This document shows, piece after piece, positions 44,462 to 53,744 of a stretch of DNA of 64,000 bases. The stretch comes from Nitrospirales bacterium (GTDB taxonomy: Bacteria; Nitrospirota; Nitrospiria; Nitrospirales; UBA8639). The notes beneath the pieces are model-generated. The model was given only the letters and a program-made list of their open reading frames with translations, was not told where the DNA came from and searched no databases. The position numbers and the translations under genes were made by a program. The number at the start of each line of letters is the position of its first letter. Position 1 is the first letter of the stretch. The stretch spans positions 124,001-188,000 of the forward strand of contig JALDRK010000002.1 in NCBI GenBank assembly GCA_031315915.1. The letters run 5' to 3'.

Positions 44462-46141
44462 ATGCTGAAAATTCTTCTCGTCGAAGACAACCTAGAAGAT
44501 GCCTCCTTTATCCAAAGTCTTTTAAAGGAAGGCCTACATAATCAACTTACTCTCCATCAAGCTTCTACCGCCCAACATGGGCTAGCATTGGCTAAACAAT
44601 ATCCTCTTCAGGCCATCTTAATTGATGTCAATTTACACCAGGAACTCGGATTAGACTCTATTACGCAATTTATTGAATTTTGCCCCGGCACCCCGATACT
44701 CATTCTAAGTGAAGTGGAAAACGAGGAATTAGCTCTGGAAGCGGTTAAAAAAGGGGCACAGGATTATTTGATTAAAGGCCAAATAACCAGCGGAGGTCTG
44801 TGTCGAGCGATTCGGTATGCCATGGAACGACAACGGGCCACCCAACGAATTACACATTTGGCCCATTATGACCATTTAACAGGGCTTGCGAATCGGGGAC
44901 TTTTTTACGAGCGGCTCAATTCAGCCGTGGCCCGTTGCAACCGGAATGATACGGCCATGGCACTGATATTCTTGGATTTAGACCATTTTAAAGCGATCAA
45001 CGACACGCTGGGGCATGAATATGGGGATATCCTCCTTAAAACCGTCGCTCACCGGCTCAAGCAATGTATTCGAGAAATTGATACCGGCGTACGCCTTGGA
45101 GGAGACGAGTTCGCAGTTTTATTAGAACAAATATTATCGGTGGAAGATGTAGCGATGGTCGCCAACCGCATCCTTCAATTATTGGCCAAACCCGTATTGG
45201 TGCAACAGCATCAACTCCACGTGACGGGAAGCTTAGGAATTACCATTTATCCTTGGGATAGTGCTAACCCCAAGGAATTATTAGCCCATGCGGATGCGGC
45301 GATGTATCGGGCCAAAGCCCAAGGAGGGCATAACTATCAATTCTATACGGCAGGCATGAAAACGGCCGGCTTGGACCGTACCACCTTGGAGGTGGAATTG
45401 CGCCGAGCCCTCAACAAACAAGAGTTCCTCCTTCACTACCAGCCACAATACGATCTCCGCACCAAACGAGTGGTAGGCATGGAAGCCCTTTTGCGCTGGC
45501 ATCATCCGTACCAGGGGCTTATCAATCCGAAGCAATTCATCCCGCAAGCTGAAGAAAACGGTATGATCCTACCTATTGGGGAATGGGCCTTAAGAGCCGC
45601 CAGTAAACAAGCCAAATATTGGGAAAAGCAAGGCTTCCCCACCACACAGGTTGCGGTCAATCTTTCCGCCCGACAAATTCACCACGGCAATCTCCCCGCT
45701 CTCATTCAGGATATTTTAATTCAATCTCATCTAGACCCGGAAAATCTCAAGCTGGAACTTACCGAAACCTTTCTGATTCACGAAACGGATGAGACTCTCC
45801 AAACACTTCGAGAGCTCAAAGCCATGGGCATCCATCTCTACATTGACGACTTCGGCGCCGGCTACGCTTCGCTCCGTTACCTGAAATCTTTTCCAATCGA
45901 TGGCATTAAATTGGATCAGAGCCTCATTCAAAATTTGCCACACAGCACAAGCGATGCAGCCATCGTGGATGCTGTGATCTCGCTGGGGAAAAAATTAGGA
46001 TTACAAGTCATTGCCGAAGGGGTGGAAACCGGCGAACAAATGGCCTTTCTGGAGGCCCATGCTTGTGACGTCATTCAAGGTTATTGGATTTCCCCACCCT
46101 TGCCTGCGCTCGAAAGCGCTCAACACATGGTCCACACCTAA
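44462..46141 (+). CDS. response regulator with GGDEF and EAL domains
   Basis: A 559-residue protein that makes and/or degrades cyclic di-GMP under control of a receiver. Residues 1-120 are a receiver (VEDNLEDASF; phospho-Asp in LIDVN; switch Lys in YLIKGQ). Residues 135-295 are a GGDEF domain with an intact active site GGDEF (RLGGDEFAVLL). Residues 305-555 are an EAL domain with EALLRW, NLSARQ, ELTETF and DDFGAGYASLRYL, all key catalytic residues present. Which activity dominates cannot be read. Divergent from rpoD; the next genes downstream are also receivers, several broken. Confidence 0.93.
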   Translation: MLKILLVEDNLEDASFIQSLLKEGLHNQLTLHQASTAQHGLALAKQYPLQAILIDVNLHQELGLDSITQFIEFCPGTPILILSEVENEELALEAVKKGAQDYLIKGQITSGGLCRAIRYAMERQRATQRITHLAHYDHLTGLANRGLFYERLNSAVARCNRNDTAMALIFLDLDHFKAINDTLGHEYGDILLKTVAHRLKQCIREIDTGVRLGGDEFAVLLEQILSVEDVAMVANRILQLLAKPVLVQQHQLHVTGSLGITIYPWDSANPKELLAHADAAMYRAKAQGGHNYQFYTAGMKTAGLDRTTLEVELRRALNKQEFLLHYQPQYDLRTKRVVGMEALLRWHHPYQGLINPKQFIPQAEENGMILPIGEWALRAASKQAKYWEKQGFPTTQVAVNLSARQIHHGNLPALIQDILIQSHLDPENLKLELTETFLIHETDETLQTLRELKAMGIHLYIDDFGAGYASLRYLKSFPIDGIKLDQSLIQNLPHSTSDAAIVDAVISLGKKLGLQVIAEGVETGEQMAFLEAHACDVIQGYWISPPLPALESAQHMVHT

Positions 46142-46284
46142 ATTCAGAGCATGTAAATACGCCATACCCAGCAAATTCTCCGGGGTTTTTTGTTGCATCA
46201 CGTTCAAGCCTTAGACTATTACCTCTTAACCCTGCGATCGACTTTGGTGGTTGAACCCTACTGACTTTTTCCTCATTCCCTTTA

Positions 46285-46623
46285 ATGTCAGAAGCGCAGA
46301 TAGCCGGAAGCATCAGACAAAATCACGACCTGCACCCCCTTCTTCAACAATGCACGCAAGCCATCGTCGATCATTTCCACGCCGCCTACCCACAGATCTG
46401 CCCCCTTCGATCTCTCAAACACATTCACGGTTCAAAAAAAGTCCCGGTGGTTGTTCTCAGTTCCTCGGATGATCCCCATGACATTACCGCTTGCCACCGG
46501 GACGGAGCCAATACCTATTTGGTCAAACGCCCAATTTTGAAGGATTGGTCAATTCCATGCGAGCATTTCGAATTTTTTGGTTGGAAACAGTCAAACATCC
46601 GGTCTACTGAACAAGGTCTATAG
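46285..46623 (+). pseudogene. chimeric remnant: GAF-kinase start joined to receiver end
   Basis: The 112-codon frame joins two unrelated pieces. Residues 17-42 (HPLLQQCTQAIVDHFHAAYP) match the beginning of GAF domains of histidine kinases. From about residue 52, KVPVVVLSSSDDPHD and GANTYLVK match the last half of a Rcp1-type receiver, whose phospho-Asp half is missing. A deletion that fused a kinase start to a response regulator end would explain this. The frame is open, but no functional protein is expected. It lies before another broken receiver on the same strand. Confidence 0.65.
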
Positions 46624-46658
46624 GAAACTGTCATCACTTGAAGAACTAAGGAGACGAA

Positions 46659-47145
46659 ATGCCTTCCGCCTTTTCTCCAAAAGAAACCATGTTCCTGGCG
46701 GATGATAGATCTGAAGACACAGAAACCATCCGCCGCAGTTTTCTCAAGTCGGGATGCCACAACACCATCGTCCATTTTGAAAACGGAGACGACTCCCTCT
46801 CCTGTTTATTTGCAAACACCTTCGATGCCAGCGACTCTTCACAGTATTTCCATTTCTCAGAGATTATTCTTTTTATTCTTTGGGATCTGAATATGTCCGA
46901 TACTGCCCCGCCAAAGAACTCCTCCAGAAAATTAAGTCCGACCCTCGACTCAAAAAATTCCCGTCATCGTTCATGCTACTTCATCGGACAAACGCGACAT
47001 CGAATTCTGTTACAATAGGGGAACCAAGAATTATATCGTCAAACTTGTGGAACCCGATGGACTTCTGAAGGCCATCTCCCGGCTGAAAAATACAGGCCTG
47101 AAATTGTGGTTTCGCCAAAAATTCATTAATGTCTCCAATGAATAA
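46659..47145 (+). pseudogene. single-domain response regulator with two frameshifts
   Basis: A Rcp1-type receiver read in three frames. Frame 1 from ATG 46659 (AAGGAG six bases upstream) holds FLADDRSEDTETIRRSFLKS and WDLNM with the phospho-Asp. Frame 2 holds AKELLQKIKSDPRLKK. Frame 3 holds IPVIVHATSSDKRD and NYIVKLVEPDG, ending at TAA 47143. Each switch can be undone by one added base in a homopolymer: a C at the CCCC near 46910, and an A at the A6 near 46950. The intact protein would be about 162 residues. Either a true pseudogene or sequencing errors. Confidence 0.8.
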
Positions 47146-47240
47146 ATTTCGAGTGTAGGAATGGTCCAAGCATGAGTACCGCCACCTCCCATTTGTGTAA
47201 AGCATTCTTCACACACTTCGTTTAAGCTACCGAGCCGAAC

Positions 47241-49184
47241 ATGCCTATCGACATGACACAATCGCCACCCTCCAGCCTTCGCATTTTTATCATCGATGAC
47301 AATTCCAATAACCGATCTCTGTATAGCCGATGGATCCGGCGCACAACGCCGCGGAGCCTCGAGATTCAAGAAATGGAAACCGGAGAAGAGGGGTTGGAAG
47401 CCTGTAAACATTCCCTCCCCCACTGCATGCTGTTAGATTGCCAACTTCCGGATATGACAGGCTTGAATTTTCTGAAAAAAGTCCGGCACATCCACTCATC
47501 ATCGAACACTCCCATCATTTTCCTGACAGAACAAGGAAACGAACAAGTGGCTGCTCAGGCGATTAAGCTGGGAGCCCACACTTTTCTCATAAAAAGCACC
47601 TTGTCGGAAGAATTTCTCTGGCATCATATTGAGCAAGCCATTGCTCAGAGTGTCACCGTGCGTCGGCTCCAAGCCCTTGAACGTCAATCCCGCACTATTC
47701 TGCAGTCCTCAAGAGACGGATTGATGGTCGTGGATGCTGATGGACTTTGTCGTTTTTCCAACCCTGCAGCCGAGCATCTGCTGCGGAAAACAACAGAGGA
47801 ACTGCTCGGCTCGCCCTTTGGCTATTCCATTTTCCAGGAGGAAATACGGGAAATTGTGATCCACCATCCCGACGGCCCGACCACACCCGTTGAAATGCGA
47901 GTGGTGCCCATTGAATGGGACAACGAATCCGCCGCTCTCATTTCATTGCGTGACCTGACCGAGCGCCGAAAAGCCGAAGAAGATCAAAAACGTCACGAAT
48001 TGGAACGCCAATATGCACAGAAACTGGAAAGCTTAGGGGTGCTGGCCGGCGGCATCGCGCATGATTTCAATAATTTATTGATGACGGTGGTGGCCAGGGC
48101 GGGTCTGGCCCTACGTTCCCTGCCCAAGGACGATCCAGCTCGTGAACATCTGCGTTTCATAGAAAAGGCCGGATTACGTGGGGGAGAATTGGCCAATCAG
48201 ATGTTGACCTTTGCCGGACAAACTCAATTGAACTTTCAATCCGTAGATTGTTCGCTGCTTTTGAAGGAAATGAAATCAATCATTCGCTCGGCCGTTTCCA
48301 AAAAGATTGCCGTGAACATGGAAACCGCAGCCAACCTGCCACACATCAGAGGAGATCGCGCGCAACTCCGGCAAATGGTCATGAATATTACGATTAATGC
48401 AGCTGAAGCGATCGGAGACGGAGGCGGGGTAATCACCATTACCACTGAGGCCATGGACTCTTCCACGAAAGACCTCCGACCTTTTCATATCATTGGGGAT
48501 CTACCCTGGGGACCTTGCGTAAGTGTGCGTATAAGCGACACAGGAAGCGGAATCAAACCCGAGCTGATCCCTAAAATCTTCGACCCGTTCTTCACGACCA
48601 AATTCCCTGGCCGGGGTTTGGGGTTGGCGGCTATCCTCGGCATTATCCGTGCGCACGGCGGGGCATTGGCCGTTCAGAGCCAGGAGGGTAAGGGGACGGA
48701 ATTTTGGTTTCTGTTTCCCTTCTCCCAGAAAACTCCCACACCACCCCGTTCAACCAGGCTCACCATTCCTCAGGCACCCCCGGTTTCTTCCCATTCTCCT
48801 AAGATGATCCTCATCGTCGATGATGAAAAAGATGTACTCGAGGCCTGCTCGCTAATTCTCCGGGAAATCGGGATGGAAACGTTGGTCGCCTCGGATGGGC
48901 CATCGGGACTTCAACTGTTCAAACAATACGAACGACACTTGGCCTTCGTACTGGTAGACCTGACCATGCCCCATATGGATGGAGGAATGCTCTGCAAGGA
49001 GATCCGTCTGCTGAATGCACATGTGCCCCTACTCGTCTCCAGCGGATACACCGAACAGGAAGCCATGAAGCATTTCGCAGGACTTGAAATTGTCTCTTTC
49101 ATTCAAAAACCTTTTCAAGTCGAAGTCCTCATTGAAAAGGTCCAACAATTAACCAGGGCCATGCCTTCTCCCCCGGCCATGTAA
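47241..49184 (+). CDS. hybrid histidine kinase (receiver-PAS-kinase-receiver)
   Basis: A 647-residue cytoplasmic signalling protein. Receiver 1 is at about 13-130 (IIDDNSNNRSL; LLDCQLPD with phospho-Asp; TFLIKST). A PAS domain is at about 150-260 (ILQSSRDGLMVVDADG). The kinase core has GGIAHDFNNLL (phospho-His), GGGVITI-like G-boxes, SDTGSGIKPE and GRGLGLAA. Receiver 2 is at about 515-640 (LIVDDEKDVLEA, VLVDLTMPHMDG, FIQKPF). It has no membrane helix. It probably works with the GGDEF-EAL protein and the receivers encoded upstream. ATG 47241 has no clear ribosome binding site; ATG 47253 is also in frame. Confidence 0.93.
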   Translation: MPIDMTQSPPSSLRIFIIDDNSNNRSLYSRWIRRTTPRSLEIQEMETGEEGLEACKHSLPHCMLLDCQLPDMTGLNFLKKVRHIHSSSNTPIIFLTEQGNEQVAAQAIKLGAHTFLIKSTLSEEFLWHHIEQAIAQSVTVRRLQALERQSRTILQSSRDGLMVVDADGLCRFSNPAAEHLLRKTTEELLGSPFGYSIFQEEIREIVIHHPDGPTTPVEMRVVPIEWDNESAALISLRDLTERRKAEEDQKRHELERQYAQKLESLGVLAGGIAHDFNNLLMTVVARAGLALRSLPKDDPAREHLRFIEKAGLRGGELANQMLTFAGQTQLNFQSVDCSLLLKEMKSIIRSAVSKKIAVNMETAANLPHIRGDRAQLRQMVMNITINAAEAIGDGGGVITITTEAMDSSTKDLRPFHIIGDLPWGPCVSVRISDTGSGIKPELIPKIFDPFFTTKFPGRGLGLAAILGIIRAHGGALAVQSQEGKGTEFWFLFPFSQKTPTPPRSTRLTIPQAPPVSSHSPKMILIVDDEKDVLEACSLILREIGMETLVASDGPSGLQLFKQYERHLAFVLVDLTMPHMDGGMLCKEIRLLNAHVPLLVSSGYTEQEAMKHFAGLEIVSFIQKPFQVEVLIEKVQQLTRAMPSPPAM

Positions 49185-49324
49185 ATCCACGGCATGGAAA
49201 TATTCCTGACCATCCTTTTTTGAATCAACCAGGCAATTCCTGCAACGTAAAACCGTATGCTCCGTTAATGTGTATCAGGCACTCCTCTCTGGACTTTTTC
49301 CAGAATTGCAGACCTTTCTCTTGG

Positions 49325-49729
49325 TTATGGGTATCCGTACCCTCCACTGAGATGCCGCTCAAAGATCGACGAAAGCCCTAAATGATTACGGTACAGCGAA
49401 GACTTCACCACCGCCTCACGATCAGGAGCCAGCTCTCCGGCCCGTTGAAAATGATAGGTGGCCTCTTGATGCCGCTTGAGTTGATGAAGCGTCAAGGCTG
49501 CATTAAAATGAGCTTCAGGAAAATCGTCATCGATCTGCAACGCCTCTTGAAATTTAACTAAGGCTTTTTCCCATTCCCCTCGCTGGTAATAGTCAATACC
49601 TGCCAAATTGGCCTGATTGGCCTGCGGATGTGCCAGAGGAAGGGTTGCCAAGGGAATCGATTTGACCATACATCCGGACAAGAAAAAAGCTACAACCACC
49701 ACAACCGACGAAAGCCATATATTCTTCAT
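49325..49729 (-). CDS. TPR-repeat lipoprotein
   Basis: A 134-residue lipoprotein. ATG 49729 has GGGGGA upstream; the signal VVVVVAFFLSGC ends in a lipobox. Residues 40-115 contain two TPR-type units (GIDYYQRGEWEKALVKFQEA and AHFNAALTLHQLKRHQEATY). It may bind a partner in the envelope. It is divergent from the next gene, with about 90 bases between them. Confidence 0.8.
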   Translation of the reverse strand: MKNIWLSSVVVVVAFFLSGCMVKSIPLATLPLAHPQANQANLAGIDYYQRGEWEKALVKFQEALQIDDDFPEAHFNAALTLHQLKRHQEATYHFQRAGELAPDREAVVKSSLYRNHLGLSSIFERHLSGGYGYP

Positions 49730-49772
49730 CTGGTTTCCCCCATGCCATATTCGTCTCGCTCCCAGGCTGATC

Positions 49773-49800
49773 GTGATAATCCCATAACGGAATCTATTAT
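49773..49800 (+). promoter_or_regulatory. possible promoter of the disulfide reductase gene
   Basis: GTGATA (49773-49778) and TATTAT (49795-49800) are 16 bases apart, 17 bases before the ATG at 49818. The -10 match is good and the -35 is moderate. Confidence 0.4.
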
Positions 49801-49817
49801 TCTGCAATGTGAGGCGC

Positions 49818-51200
49818 ATGTCACTTTCTCATGATGTCATCGTCATCGGGGGCGGATCTGCCGGATATGCCGCCGCGCGAACGGCCCAGGCCGAGGGAGC
49901 CGATGTGGCGATCATTGACCATGGACCACTTGGCGGTCTCTGTATTCTACGCGGCTGCATGCCCACCAAAGCCATCTTACGATCATCCGACATTGCCGCA
50001 CTCATTCGGCGAGCGCCGGAGTTCGGCTTGCACACACACGGCATGCAAGCCAACCTGTCGGCTATTATTGATCGGAAAAACCGGTTAATCAAGGCGTTTG
50101 CCGATGACCGCATTCAATCCCTCACGGATAGCCGATTCACCCTGTACCATGAACGGGCACATTTTCTCTCCCCATCGGAACTCCAAGTAGGCCCCCAACG
50201 TATATCGGCCAAGAACATTATCATCGCCACCGGCTCGGTCGTGGCCAACCCCGACATCAAAGGCCTTGAAGAAGTTGGCTATCTCACCAGCGACGACGCG
50301 CTCGAATTATCCACGGTACCGGAATCACTGATTGTCCTGGGCGGCGGACCGGTCGGATTGGAATTGGCACAGTTTTTTTCACGCATTGGTGTCCAAGTCA
50401 CCCTCTTACAACGAAGCGACCATGTTCTTTCCGATTCGGATGAAGACCTGGCACGTCCGGTAGAGACCCGCTTCCGTGAGGAAGGCTTGCAGGTCTTTAC
50501 CGGAACGGCGATTCATGAGATCACGGCTGCGGGGATACTCAAAATCGTTCATTTCCTCCACAAAGGGCAGCCGCAACAGGCCACGGCCAGTACTATTTTG
50601 CAAGCCTTGGGACGGCGACCCAACATTGACGGATTACATGTGGAAGCTGCTCAACTGTTGCTCCAAAAAGGGAAAATTGTGGTGGATAGCACCATGCGAA
50701 CCTCCCAACCTCACATCTATGCCGTGGGGGATGTGAATGGCCTGCATGAAATCGTGCATATTGCGATTGAGCAGGGGGAGATCGCGGGATGGAACGCCAC
50801 GCATCCAACCCAATCTCCCAAGCATTTTGACGAACGACTCAAAGCCCAAGTGGTGTTCACTGATCCGCAAATAGCCAGTGTCGGGCTTTCAGAGAAAGAA
50901 TGCAAAAAAAACGACATCTCCTACCTGGTTGCCTCGTACCCATTTAACGACCATGGCAAATCGCTGTGTTTAGGTGAGACCCACGGGCACGTCAAAGTGT
51001 TATGCGATCCACACAGCGGAACGATACTTGGAGGCCATATCGTAGGGCCTGAGGCCTCTGAACTCATCCATGAACTGATTGCCGTCATGTATTTTTCAGG
51101 AACCGTACGCGACCTGTTCCGCATACCTCACTATCATCCAACCCTGGCTGAAATCCTGACCTACCCGGCAGAAGAACTGATCAATCAACTTCTTCACTAA
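49818..51200 (+). CDS. pyridine nucleotide-disulfide oxidoreductase (dihydrolipoyl dehydrogenase-like)
   Basis: A 460-residue FAD enzyme of the disulfide reductase family: FAD GGGSAGYAAA at the N-terminus, redox pair in LCILRGCMPTK (C-x4-C), ATGSVVANP, NAD GGGPVGLELAQ, AVGDVNG, and the C-terminal dimer domain with HYHPTLAEIL, where His-Pro-Thr supplies the catalytic base. It lacks the mercuric reductase N-terminal metal domain. The redox substrate is uncertain. ATG 49818 has TGAGG upstream. It is the first of two such genes around a TVP38 gene. Confidence 0.85.
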   Translation: MSLSHDVIVIGGGSAGYAAARTAQAEGADVAIIDHGPLGGLCILRGCMPTKAILRSSDIAALIRRAPEFGLHTHGMQANLSAIIDRKNRLIKAFADDRIQSLTDSRFTLYHERAHFLSPSELQVGPQRISAKNIIIATGSVVANPDIKGLEEVGYLTSDDALELSTVPESLIVLGGGPVGLELAQFFSRIGVQVTLLQRSDHVLSDSDEDLARPVETRFREEGLQVFTGTAIHEITAAGILKIVHFLHKGQPQQATASTILQALGRRPNIDGLHVEAAQLLLQKGKIVVDSTMRTSQPHIYAVGDVNGLHEIVHIAIEQGEIAGWNATHPTQSPKHFDERLKAQVVFTDPQIASVGLSEKECKKNDISYLVASYPFNDHGKSLCLGETHGHVKVLCDPHSGTILGGHIVGPEASELIHELIAVMYFSGTVRDLFRIPHYHPTLAEILTYPAEELINQLLH

Positions 51201-51390
51201 GGAGGCACGTCGAATTCCCTGAAAATCTTGCCTCATAGGATTCCATCCGTAACAAATGAGTGCATTTCCGGACTACAGGAGGAATTCCAGAAGTGATCGG
51301 ACACCCCGCAAATTCATTTGGAAGGATGTCTTCTGCATTTCCATCTCACGAGTCATGGCTTCGGCAAAGAAAAACACTGGAGGATTGAGT

Positions 51391-52143
51391 ATGAAAACGC
51401 ACATAATGGAGTCCAACATGGTATCACCCTCTTCATCTGCTCCCCCATCCTCCCAGCGTGCCTATGGCAAAGCGGTCATTGCGCTCGTGTTGCTGGCAGG
51501 TATCGGGGTATTTTTCTTTTTTGATTTAGGGCGCTTTCTTTCGCTGGAAACGCTCAAAGCGAACCGGGACGCCCTACTCGGATACACGGAATCCCATTTT
51601 GGGCTGGCCATAGCGTTATTCATCGGCATTTATATTTTGCAAACCGCGTTCTCTCTACCTGGAGGCGCCATCCTGACATTGACCGGCGGATTCTTATTCG
51701 GAAGCCTGTTAGGTACGCTGGCTGTGAATATCGGTGCCACCATCGGCGCCACATTGGCATTTCTCGCCGCACGATATCTCTTGCGGGACTGGGTTGAAAA
51801 TAAATTTGGAGATCGTCTGGGATCGATCCAGGCAGGATTCGCCAAAAATGCCTTCAGCTACCTGATGACTCTCCGTTTGATCCCGGCCTTTCCGTTTTTC
51901 CTGGTCAATCTGGTCTCTGGGTTAACACGCGTCAATCTCGGCACGTATGCATTCGCTACATCCATCGGTATTATTCCGGGAAGTTTCGTCTTCGCGTTTG
52001 CCGGTCGGCAACTGGGAACCATCAATTCTTTGAGAGAAATTGCCTCTCCTCCTGTTCTCTTGGCCTTTACGTTATTGGGATTGTTAGCATTATTACCAAT
52101 CGCCTATCGCAAATGGGGGCCGAAAAAAGAGCCGTTGGGTTAG
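51391..52143 (+). CDS. TVP38/TMEM64-family (VTT domain) membrane protein
   Basis: A 250-residue inner-membrane protein. After an N-terminal helix (about 25-45) come the VTT/SNARE-associated core (FSLPGGAILTLTGGFLFG, GATIGATLAFLAARYLL, RLIPAFPFFLVNLVSGL and SFVFAFAGRQLG). ATG 51391 has GGAGG seven bases upstream; longer frames to 51256 are less likely. It lies between two disulfide oxidoreductases, and overlap of its 3' end with the next frame is small. VTT proteins move lipids or small solutes; the exact role here is unknown. Confidence 0.88.
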   Translation: MKTHIMESNMVSPSSSAPPSSQRAYGKAVIALVLLAGIGVFFFFDLGRFLSLETLKANRDALLGYTESHFGLAIALFIGIYILQTAFSLPGGAILTLTGGFLFGSLLGTLAVNIGATIGATLAFLAARYLLRDWVENKFGDRLGSIQAGFAKNAFSYLMTLRLIPAFPFFLVNLVSGLTRVNLGTYAFATSIGIIPGSFVFAFAGRQLGTINSLREIASPPVLLAFTLLGLLALLPIAYRKWGPKKEPLG

Positions 52144-52178
52144 GGGCCACGCACGTACTCACACATTCGAGGAACTCC

Positions 52179-53729
52179 ATGACATCCCCTCACACATCTA
52201 CCCACTACGGGTCCATGCTTCCCCAGGACCAGTTCAATCAGGAATTGGTAAACAATGTGCACCCCCCTCAATGGCGCAATCCAACACCATCCGGACGGTA
52301 TAACCTGGTCGTCATCGGAGCCGGGACCGCTGGATTGGTGACCGCAGCCATCGCCTCGGCACTGGGTGCCAAAGTGGCACTGATTGAACGACACCTGATG
52401 GGCGGAGATTGTCTGAACGTTGGATGCGTGCCTTCCAAGGGCATCATTCGAGCCGCGAAAGCCTGGACCGCCGTCCGGGAAGCGGAACAGTTTGGCGTGC
52501 ATGTGTCCGGTGAGGTGAAACGTGATTTTGGTGCAGCCATGGCCCGCATGCGAAAACTCCGGGCCCAAATCAGTCATGTTGACTCGGCTCATCGCTATAC
52601 CAAACTGGGGGTGGATGTTTTCATCGGCAATGGCCGGTTCACCAGCTCCGACACGATCGATGTGGATGGCACGACCCTTCAGTTTGCCAAAGCCGTCATT
52701 TGTACCGGAGCCCGCGCCGCAGTCCCGTCGATCCCAGGATTAGCCCAAACGTCGTATCTCACCAACGAAACCATCTTTTCCCTGACGGAACTGCCACGGA
52801 AATTGGGAGTCATCGGTGCGGGTCCTATTGGGTGTGAGCTGGCCCAATCGTTCGCCCGATTCGGCAGCCAAGTCTATTTAGTGGAAGCGATGCACGGTAT
52901 TCTTCCCAATGAAGATCGCGATGCCGCCGACATCGTGGAGGAATCGCTTCTCCGGGACGGGATACAGCTGCTGTGTTGCGGGAAGGACTTGAAAATTCAA
53001 TCTGCCAACGGAAACAAACACCTTTCGGTTGCCTCACATGGTCAACAATATGATATCCCGGTGGACGAAATTCTGGTTGGGGTCGGCCGCAGCCCCAACA
53101 TCGAAGGATTGGGCCTAGAGACTGTTGGTGTGGAATTCGAGAAATCCGGGGTGAAGGTCAACCATCGCCTGCAAACCAGCAACCCCCGCATCTTTGCCGC
53201 AGGGGACATCTGCTCTCCATTCAAATTCACGCATACAGCCGATGCCCAGGCGCAAATCGTCATACAGAACGCGCTGTTTCCTCATCCGTTCGGTCTAGGT
53301 TATGCCAGCACGAACAATTTGGTCATCCCCTGGGCTACCTATACCCAGCCGGAAATTGCCCATGTCGGTCTCTATGAAAAGGATGCGGAAGCCAAGGGCA
53401 TCCCCATCGACACATTCACGTTTCATCTCAATGAAGTCGATCGAGCCATTCTGGATGGAGAGGACAAGGGCTTCGCCAGAGTGCATGTTAAAAAAGGCAC
53501 GGACACCATTCTTGGAGCGACGATCGTGGCTTCCCATGCAGGCGATATGATCAGTGGATTCACCCTCGCCATAAAAGGAGGCCTTGGCCTCAATACCATC
53601 GCCAGCACCATTCACCCCTATCCCACGCAAGCAGAGGTCGTCAAAAAAACCGCGAATGCCTGGCGAAAAACGACCCTGACCGAGGGGAAGAAACGATTCC
53701 TGAAAAAACTGTTTTCCTGGCAGCGCTAG
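52179..53729 (+). CDS. mercuric reductase-like disulfide oxidoreductase
   Basis: A 516-residue FAD enzyme, paralogous to the product of 49818. FAD motif GAGTAGLVTAA, redox pair CLNVGCVPSK, NAD motif GAGPIGCELAQSF, AAGDIC, and the C-terminal HPYPTQAEV. A 50-residue N-terminal extension precedes the FAD fold but has no GMTCxxC metal site, and the C-terminal Cys-Cys of MerA is absent, so mercury reduction is unlikely. ATG 52179 has GAGGA six bases upstream. It follows the TVP38 gene closely; the same pair occurs in other bacteria as far as I know. Confidence 0.85.
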   Translation: MTSPHTSTHYGSMLPQDQFNQELVNNVHPPQWRNPTPSGRYNLVVIGAGTAGLVTAAIASALGAKVALIERHLMGGDCLNVGCVPSKGIIRAAKAWTAVREAEQFGVHVSGEVKRDFGAAMARMRKLRAQISHVDSAHRYTKLGVDVFIGNGRFTSSDTIDVDGTTLQFAKAVICTGARAAVPSIPGLAQTSYLTNETIFSLTELPRKLGVIGAGPIGCELAQSFARFGSQVYLVEAMHGILPNEDRDAADIVEESLLRDGIQLLCCGKDLKIQSANGNKHLSVASHGQQYDIPVDEILVGVGRSPNIEGLGLETVGVEFEKSGVKVNHRLQTSNPRIFAAGDICSPFKFTHTADAQAQIVIQNALFPHPFGLGYASTNNLVIPWATYTQPEIAHVGLYEKDAEAKGIPIDTFTFHLNEVDRAILDGEDKGFARVHVKKGTDTILGATIVASHAGDMISGFTLAIKGGLGLNTIASTIHPYPTQAEVVKKTANAWRKTTLTEGKKRFLKKLFSWQR

Positions 53730-53744
53730 TTGTCTCCTAACGAT

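Noticed and set aside
46142..46284. Terminator after the GGDEF-EAL gene
   Set aside because: A GGGG followed by T6 is present near 46185, but the matching stem is only about four pairs.
52113..53729. Mercuric reductase (MerA) assignment
   Set aside because: No N-terminal metal-binding domain and no C-terminal Cys pair; only the general disulfide reductase core is present.
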